A DNA stretch of 18,350 nucleotides from NCBI GenBank assembly GCA_017528675.1, contig JAFXOO010000050.1, positions 1 through 18,350 of the forward strand, written 5' to 3'. This DNA comes from Oscillospiraceae bacterium (lineage in GTDB: Bacteria; Bacillota; Clostridia; Oscillospirales; Ruminococcaceae). Below, in pieces: positions 14,690 to 18,350 of this stretch (positions are counted from its first letter, which is position 1; each line of letters opens with the position of its first letter). The translations under genes and the position numbers were made by a program. The notes under the pieces were generated by a model. It was given only the letters and a program-made list of their open reading frames with translations, did not search any database and had not been told where the DNA came from.

Positions 14690-15973
14690 CTACTTCTTTT
14701 TCTTCTTCTTTGTCAGTTTCACAGGAGCCTCATCCGGCACTTCTTCCTCACCGTATTTTTCCGCCATCCGTCTTCTTGCTTCCCGGATAACATTCGTGTT
14801 GTACTCCTCAATTTCCGACCTGGAAGGTCTGCGTTCGCCGTCGTCATCGGAATACCGCACTCTGTTGGACGGGCCGCCGGCAAGTCTTGCCTCAGCACCG
14901 CCGCCCTCCTGCTGCCGCAGCAGTTCCTGCTGCTGTTCCATCAGTCTCTGCATCATAGTCGGTCTGCGGTTCGACTTCTTGGCCTTCTCACGCTCCGCCT
15001 CACCGATCTTTCTGACTCTCTCCTCATTGAACCATGCATAAAGCAGAACGCTCTGCACAAACGAGAAAGCCGAGGAGCACATCCAGTAGAAGCCGACACC
15101 GGCCGGCACCGTAAACGCCAGCCATACCGAGAACAGGGGCATGAAATAGAGCATTGCATTCATAGCGCCCATATTCGGCATATCCGGATTCCGTTTGCGC
15201 TGCATGTGCTGCATATAGATCGTCATACCAAGCTGCAACAGACCCGACAGAATCGGAATCAGGAACAGGAATACCGTAGAATTCTGTGCCGGCTTCCAGT
15301 TCGGCGTCTCGCTCAGATTGGTGCTGCCGATCTTGAAGGTATCTGCAAATTTCGCAACCGTCGGAACAAATTCCTGGTCAATCGCAGCAAGCTTCTGGAC
15401 AGTCGCATTACCATCCTTATCATACACCGTCACCTCGCCGCTCTGCACAACAGCCTGGAATTCCTCGGACTTTCCGTCCTGAAGCATCTTCCCCATGAGG
15501 ATCAGCTCCTCACGCATGCCGTTCTTGCCCAGCAGCTTCTCGGTGGCGGCCCTGTCATCATCAATCTGCAAGACAATGGCCTTGGCCTCCTCGATGACAG
15601 GCTTATTGTAATCCATGATATACGTCATCGGCTTGTACACAACCGCAAGCACGCCCCACAGCAGAATCAGCGGGATAAACGACGTCAGGCAGGAGGAATA
15701 CGGATTGATATTCTCCTCCTGATACAGCTTCGACTGTTCAAGCTGCAACTTCTCCGGCTCATTGCGGTACTTTTCCTGCAATTTCCTGAGCTTCGGAGAC
15801 AGAAGCTGCTGCCTCGCCGCATTCTTCTGCTGCTTATATGTCACAGGGAACAGCAGCAGCTTTGTAAACAGCGTAAAGAGAATTATGGCAATACCATAAT
15901 TTCCCACCCAGTTGTAGATCAGCTTCATAATAAAGCCGAGCGGCACACCGATGATGTTAATGATAAAATTCAA
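14690..15973 (-). CDS. yidC: Membrane protein insertase YidC/Oxa1 with extended loop
   Basis: Inserts and folds membrane proteins. 427 residues, longer than Bacillus SpoIIIJ (about 260). Hydrophobic segments at about 27-45, 94-114, 233-255, 273-290 and 292-314 match the five-helix core. A hydrophilic insertion of about 110 residues (121-230) lies between the second and third segments. The tail (about 318-427) is charged, with coiled-coil-like QQQELLRQQE and a final run of seven Lys, as in ribosome-binding YidC tails. No lipobox is seen at the N-terminus. Start TTG at 15973, with GAGG 9 nt upstream: the first internal ATG (M16) has no better ribosome site. 11 bp after yidD, 11 bp before jag. 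Confidence 0.94.
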   Translation of the reverse strand: MNFIINIIGVPLGFIMKLIYNWVGNYGIAIILFTLFTKLLLFPVTYKQQKNAARQQLLSPKLRKLQEKYRNEPEKLQLEQSKLYQEENINPYSSCLTSFIPLILLWGVLAVVYKPMTYIMDYNKPVIEEAKAIVLQIDDDRAATEKLLGKNGMREELILMGKMLQDGKSEEFQAVVQSGEVTVYDKDGNATVQKLAAIDQEFVPTVAKFADTFKIGSTNLSETPNWKPAQNSTVFLFLIPILSGLLQLGMTIYMQHMQRKRNPDMPNMGAMNAMLYFMPLFSVWLAFTVPAGVGFYWMCSSAFSFVQSVLLYAWFNEERVRKIGEAEREKAKKSNRRPTMMQRLMEQQQELLRQQEGGGAEARLAGGPSNRVRYSDDDGERRPSRSEIEEYNTNVIREARRRMAEKYGEEEVPDEAPVKLTKKKKKK

Positions 15974-15984
15974 TTTTTGTTACC

Positions 15985-16293
15985 TCATTCCTTATTATCC
16001 AAGCCTGTTGATTCTCTGTCTGTTTTCTCCTGAACTGTCTCCTGCCGCATCCGGTAATAATTGATCCGCCGCCAGGAAACCTCCTGCGGAACCTCATCCA
16101 CGCCGCCCCTTGCCCAGGGATGACAGCGCAGTATCCGCAGCACAGCGAGCACCAGCCCCTTGCAGAAACCGAAGCGCTCCACCGCCGTCAAAGCATACCC
16201 GGAGCAGGACGGATAATACCTGCAACAGGGCGGAAACAGCGGCGAAATCAGCCGTCTGTAGCCCTTGATGAGCAGTATCAGAAGATATTTCAT
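15985..16293 (-). CDS. yidD: Membrane protein insertion efficiency factor YidD
   Basis: A small 102-residue membrane-associated protein that helps YidC-dependent insertion. It has the family pattern: an N-terminal hydrophobic/amphipathic helix (KYLLILLIKGYRRLISPL), PPCCRYYPSCSGYALTAVERFG with the conserved cysteines and SCSGYA, then RILRCHPWARGGVDEVP. A hydrophilic tail of about 25 residues follows. Its ATG overlaps the rnpA stop codon (ATGA), showing translational coupling, and yidC follows 11 bp later. Confidence 0.95.
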   Translation of the reverse strand: MKYLLILLIKGYRRLISPLFPPCCRYYPSCSGYALTAVERFGFCKGLVLAVLRILRCHPWARGGVDEVPQEVSWRRINYYRMRQETVQEKTDRESTGLDNKE

Positions 16294-16667
16294 GCCTGTC
16301 TGCCCTTTGGTTCCGGAAGTGCCTCTCCCGCATAGATCTTATGCAGACCGGGGATTCCGTGCCGCCCCAGGCTGTCACTGAGCACCTGGGATTTGACTGT
16401 CACCAGTCTCGGCCTTGCCACAATGACAACATCAAGACCGATGGGCGCAGCAAGCTCATTTTCACGCCAGGCCTGCCGGATGAGCCTTCTTGCCCGGCTC
16501 CGGCAGACCGCATTGCCGACTTTCTTCCCGGTGGTAATGCCAAGCCGGTTCACGCCCAGCTTGTTTTTCCGTGCATAGAGGATGACAAACGGCAGCACGA
16601 TGCACTTTCCCTTACGGTAGCACATCTGAAAATCTCTGTTTTCCTTCAGGATATCCGTATACATCAT
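16290..16667 (-). CDS. rnpA: Ribonuclease P protein component
   Basis: The protein subunit of RNase P, which helps the catalytic RNA bind pre-tRNA leaders. 125 residues from the ATG at 16667. The family RNR-type motif is seen in NRLGITTGKKVGNAVCRSRARRLIRQAWRE, with the N-terminal FQMCYRKGK and DVVIVARP strand. The frame is open 17 codons further upstream; an ATG at 16676 directly touches the GGGGGA site, while the ATG at 16667 is 9 nt from it and matches the usual length. Its stop overlaps the yidD start. A strong terminator hairpin lies between rpmH and this gene and no separate promoter is visible, so it appears to depend on readthrough. Confidence 0.94.
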   Translation of the reverse strand: MMYTDILKENRDFQMCYRKGKCIVLPFVILYARKNKLGVNRLGITTGKKVGNAVCRSRARRLIRQAWRENELAAPIGLDVVIVARPRLVTVKSQVLSDSLGRHGIPGLHKIYAGEALPEPKGRQA

Positions 16668-16702
16668 CACGCACATTCCCCCGGCGGTCGTCCCTCTGCG
16701 AT

Positions 16703-16737
16703 AAAACAAAAAGACCACAAATGCATGATTTGTGGTC
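16703..16737 (-). terminator. Strong terminator hairpin between rpmH and rnpA
   Basis: On the minus strand: a perfect 10-bp stem (16713-16722 with 16728-16737, loop of 5) followed by TTTTTGTTTT, starting 7 bp after the rpmH stop. This looks like a full intrinsic terminator inside the series; it may set a high rpmH to low rnpA ratio. Confidence 0.9.
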
Positions 16738-16744
16738 TGACTCG

Positions 16745-16879
16745 TCAGTGGGAAAGTCTCTTTCTGCCCTTTGCTCTCCTACGAGCTAAAACCTTTCTGC
16801 CGTTTCTGTCGGACATTCTCTTCATGAAGCCATGTTCCTTTTTTCTATGGATCTTCTTCGGCTGATACGTTCTTTTCAT
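16745..16879 (-). CDS. rpmH: 50S ribosomal protein L34
   Basis: A 44-residue, highly basic ribosomal protein of the large subunit, missed by ORF finders with a 60-residue cutoff. Starts MKRTYQPKKIHRKKEHGFMK and ends RAKGRKRLSH, the canonical L34 pattern (KRTYQP, HGFxxRM, GRxVLxxRRxKGRxxL). AGGAGG lies about 9 nt before the ATG. It is the first gene of the rpmH-rnpA-yidD-yidC-jag-mnmE-mnmG-rsmG series and is read from a perfect promoter 100 bp upstream. A terminator hairpin follows directly. Confidence 0.98.
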   Translation of the reverse strand: MKRTYQPKKIHRKKEHGFMKRMSDRNGRKVLARRRAKGRKRLSH

Positions 16880-16985
16880 TGCAGGTCTCCTCCTCTCGCA
16901 CATGCCGGCATCCTCAGCCCAACGCCGATGACCGCCGACTTAAATCCCAGAGCACAGGTGCATGACCCTGCTCTTATACCCTACT

Positions 16986-17014
16986 ATTATAACTGAAACA
17001 AGCCCCCGTGTCAA
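16986..17014 (-). promoter_or_regulatory. Consensus sigma-A promoter of rpmH
   Basis: On the minus strand: -35 TTGACA (17009-17014), 17-bp spacer, -10 TATAAT (16986-16991). All twelve bases match consensus, as expected for a ribosomal protein operon. Confidence 0.93.
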
Positions 17015-17016
17015 GA

Positions 17017-17171
17017 GGGTTTTGTGATTTTTTCCGAATTCCCATAAAAACGACAAAACCCCCGTGTGGAAATCGTGATATTTACACAAAATCCCCGCAT
17101 TTTCCACAGCCTCTCCGGCAGATTCCCTCCCACAAAAACACCTGTCCTCGTCACAAATACACAAAAACCCC
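17017..17171. repeat. Iteron-like ACAAAA(N)CCCC repeats
   Basis: ACAAAACCCCC (17053-17063), ACAAAATCCCC (17086-17096) and ACAAAAACCCC (17161-17171) in one direction, and an inverted copy GGGTTTTGT (17017-17025) next to the rpmH -35. Spacing is irregular. Role unknown; a replication or regulatory protein site is possible. Confidence 0.35.
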
Positions 17172-17206
17172 ACTCTCACGCACCGTCACTTTATACAAAA
17201 TCAGAC

Positions 17207-17235
17207 TTGACAGCCCACAAAAAACAGAGTATAAT
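17207..17235 (+). promoter_or_regulatory. Consensus sigma-A promoter of serC
   Basis: -35 TTGACA (17207-17212), 17-bp spacer, -10 TATAAT (17230-17235), a full match. The leader of about 84 nt has only a weak 5-bp hairpin (GTCTG/CAGAC); no riboswitch or T-box is recognised. Confidence 0.93.
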
Positions 17236-17325
17236 AGTAAGTGGGTTTTTGCACCGTTCGTCTGACAAAAATTTAACAGACCCGGTGTCCCGGTATTAAC
17301 AAAATGAAACGTGGAGGTACGCACA

Positions 17326-18350
17326 ATGAGCAGAGTTTACAATTTCAGTGCAGGCCCGGCTGTTCTGCCGGAGGAAGTGCTGCAGGAATGCGCAGCAGAA
17401 ATGATGGATTACAAGGGCTGCGGCATGTCCGTTATGGAGATGTCCCACCGTTCCAAGGTTTACGATCAGATCATCAAGGAAGCAGAAGCTGATCTCCGTG
17501 ACCTGATGAATATCCCGGACAACTACAAGGTGATCTTCCTCCAGGGCGGCGCATCTCTGGTATTTGCAGAGGTACCGATGAACCTGATGAAGAACGGCAA
17601 GGCTGCCTACATCATCACCGGCCAGTGGGCAAAGAAGGCTGCTGCCGAGGCAGAGAAGTACGGCGAAGTCGTAAAGGTTGCATCCTCCGCTGACAAGACC
17701 TTCTCCTACATCCCGGACTGCTCCGACCTGGACATCCCCGAGGATGCAGACTATGTATACATCTGCGAGAACAACACCATCTACGGCACCAAGTTCTGGG
17801 AGCTCCCGAACACCAAGGGTCACATCCTGGTATCTGATGTATCCTCCTGCTTCCTGTCCGAGCCGATTGACGTCACCAAGTACGGCGTTGTATACGGCGG
17901 TGTACAGAAGAACGTCGGCCCGGCCGGTGTGCAGATCGTCATCGTCCGTGAGGATCTGATCGCAGACGGCCCTGCCTTCAAGCAGACTCCCACCATGTGC
18001 AACTGGAAGATCCAGGCAGACAACGACTCCCTGTATAACACACCTCCCTGCTATGGCATCTATGTATGCGGCAAGGTCTTCAAGTGGATCAAGAAGATGG
18101 GCGGCCTTGAGGGCATGAAGAAGCACAACGAGAAGAAGGCAAAGATCCTGTACGATTTCCTCGACCAGTCCAAGCTGTTCAAGGGCACCGTCGAGAAGAA
18201 GGACCGCTCCCTCATGAACGTACCGTTCATCACCGGCGATGCAGATCTTGATGCCAAGTTTGTTGCCGAGGCAAAGGCAGCCGGCTTCGAGAACCTGAAG
18301 GGTCACAGAACCGTCGGCGGCATGAGAGCCTCCATCTACAACGCAATGCC
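17326..18350 (+). CDS. serC: Phosphoserine aminotransferase, 3' end outside the window
   Basis: A PLP enzyme that turns 3-phosphohydroxypyruvate into phosphoserine in serine synthesis. 341 codons are present of about 360 expected; the frame is open to the window edge. Seen: the N-terminal VYNFSAGPAVLPEEVL, GMSVMEMSHRSK, FLQGGASLVFAEVPMNL, the Asp of the cofactor pocket in LVSDVSSCF, and the PLP lysine K195 in GGVQKNVGPAGVQIVIV. Start ATG at 17326 with GGAGG 8 nt upstream. Codons are strongly biased to C/G third positions (AAG, GGC, ATC), suggesting high expression. It is divergent from rpmH, in the place usually held by dnaA; serA may follow to the right, which cannot be seen. Confidence 0.97.
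   Translation, partial: MSRVYNFSAGPAVLPEEVLQECAAEMMDYKGCGMSVMEMSHRSKVYDQIIKEAEADLRDLMNIPDNYKVIFLQGGASLVFAEVPMNLMKNGKAAYIITGQWAKKAAAEAEKYGEVVKVASSADKTFSYIPDCSDLDIPEDADYVYICENNTIYGTKFWELPNTKGHILVSDVSSCFLSEPIDVTKYGVVYGGVQKNVGPAGVQIVIVREDLIADGPAFKQTPTMCNWKIQADNDSLYNTPPCYGIYVCGKVFKWIKKMGGLEGMKKHNEKKAKILYDFLDQSKLFKGTVEKKDRSLMNVPFITGDADLDAKFVAEAKAAGFENLKGHRTVGGMRASIYNAM

Larger units (their letters stand above)
16880..17325. other. Divergent rpmH/serC intergenic region, possible origin DNA
   Basis: 446 bp without a gene. It holds two perfect divergent promoters, leaders of about 100 nt (rpmH) and 84 nt (serC), and AT-richer DNA from about 17019 to 17260 with repeated ACAAAA tracts. In most Firmicutes the DNA beyond rpmH is oriC and dnaA, so origin function is possible. 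Only one near DnaA box is seen (TTTTCCACA, 17100-17108), with two weaker two-mismatch ones (17065-17073, 17191-17199). I saw no small gene or RNA here. Confidence 0.35.

Noticed and set aside
13659..16033. Two plus-strand frames of about 455 residues over jag and yidC
   Set aside because: Antisense to well-supported genes, low-complexity translations, no promoters or ribosome sites.
17296..18306. 336-residue minus-strand open frame over serC
   Set aside because: Antisense shadow caused by strong codon bias of serC; no ribosome site or recognisable motif.
1..18350. Noc-binding sites (ATTTCCCGGGAAAT)
   Set aside because: Several ATTTCCCG half matches (for example near 6205 and 8527) were checked, but none continues as the palindrome.
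1..18350. CRISPR arrays, tRNA or rRNA genes
   Set aside because: No regularly spaced repeats and no tRNA- or rRNA-like sequence seen on reading; a covariance-model scan was not possible.

Overview
This window looks like chromosomal DNA from a Gram-positive Clostridia member, most likely a Ruminococcus-like Oscillospiraceae. The supports are the classic Firmicutes origin-proximal gene order, a Noc-type second ParB beside ParA/ParB, a YtaF-type sporulation membrane protein, strong AGGAGG-type ribosome sites, sigma-A style promoters and a GC-rich coding style. The genus is inference; no rRNA marker is present.

Layout, left to right. 1-186: a plus-strand terminator of an unseen upstream gene, a short AT-rich stretch with three near-consensus DnaA boxes, and a minus-strand terminator. 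187-2721 (minus): an AT-rich hypothetical gene, metY (O-acetylhomoserine sulfhydrylase) and ytaF. 2850-3815 (plus): birA, divergent from ytaF. 3816-5420: a non-coding convergent junction with a parS site, a perfect 13-bp hairpin split by an intact IS3-family element (3870-5217, 4-bp target duplication GATC), and a ~180-bp palindromic MITE-like repeat. 5421-8403 (minus): parA, parB, serS. 8506-9354 (minus): noc, with its own promoter. 9471-16879 (minus): the conserved series rpmH-rnpA-yidD-yidC-jag-mnmE-mnmG-rsmG, driven by a perfect TTGACA-17-TATAAT promoter, closed by a strong terminator after rsmG and interrupted by a strong terminator-like hairpin after rpmH. 16880-17325: a 446-bp divergent intergenic region. 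17326-end (plus): serC, cut by the window edge.

The genes around 3.8-10.1 kb form a chromosome segregation and nucleoid-occlusion module (ParA, ParB, Noc) together with four parS-type sites, two of them inside coding sequence. The rpmH-rsmG series covers ribosome assembly, RNase P, membrane protein insertion and tRNA/rRNA modification. The divergence of rpmH and serC fits an origin-proximal location, but dnaA, which usually sits opposite rpmH in Firmicutes, is not there; serC occupies that place.

I did not find a wholly unknown multi-gene system. The most unusual features are the IS element inserted in the loop of a perfect hairpin, the evenly spaced parS cluster, the palindromic intergenic element, the missing dnaA and the RG-rich tail on Jag.
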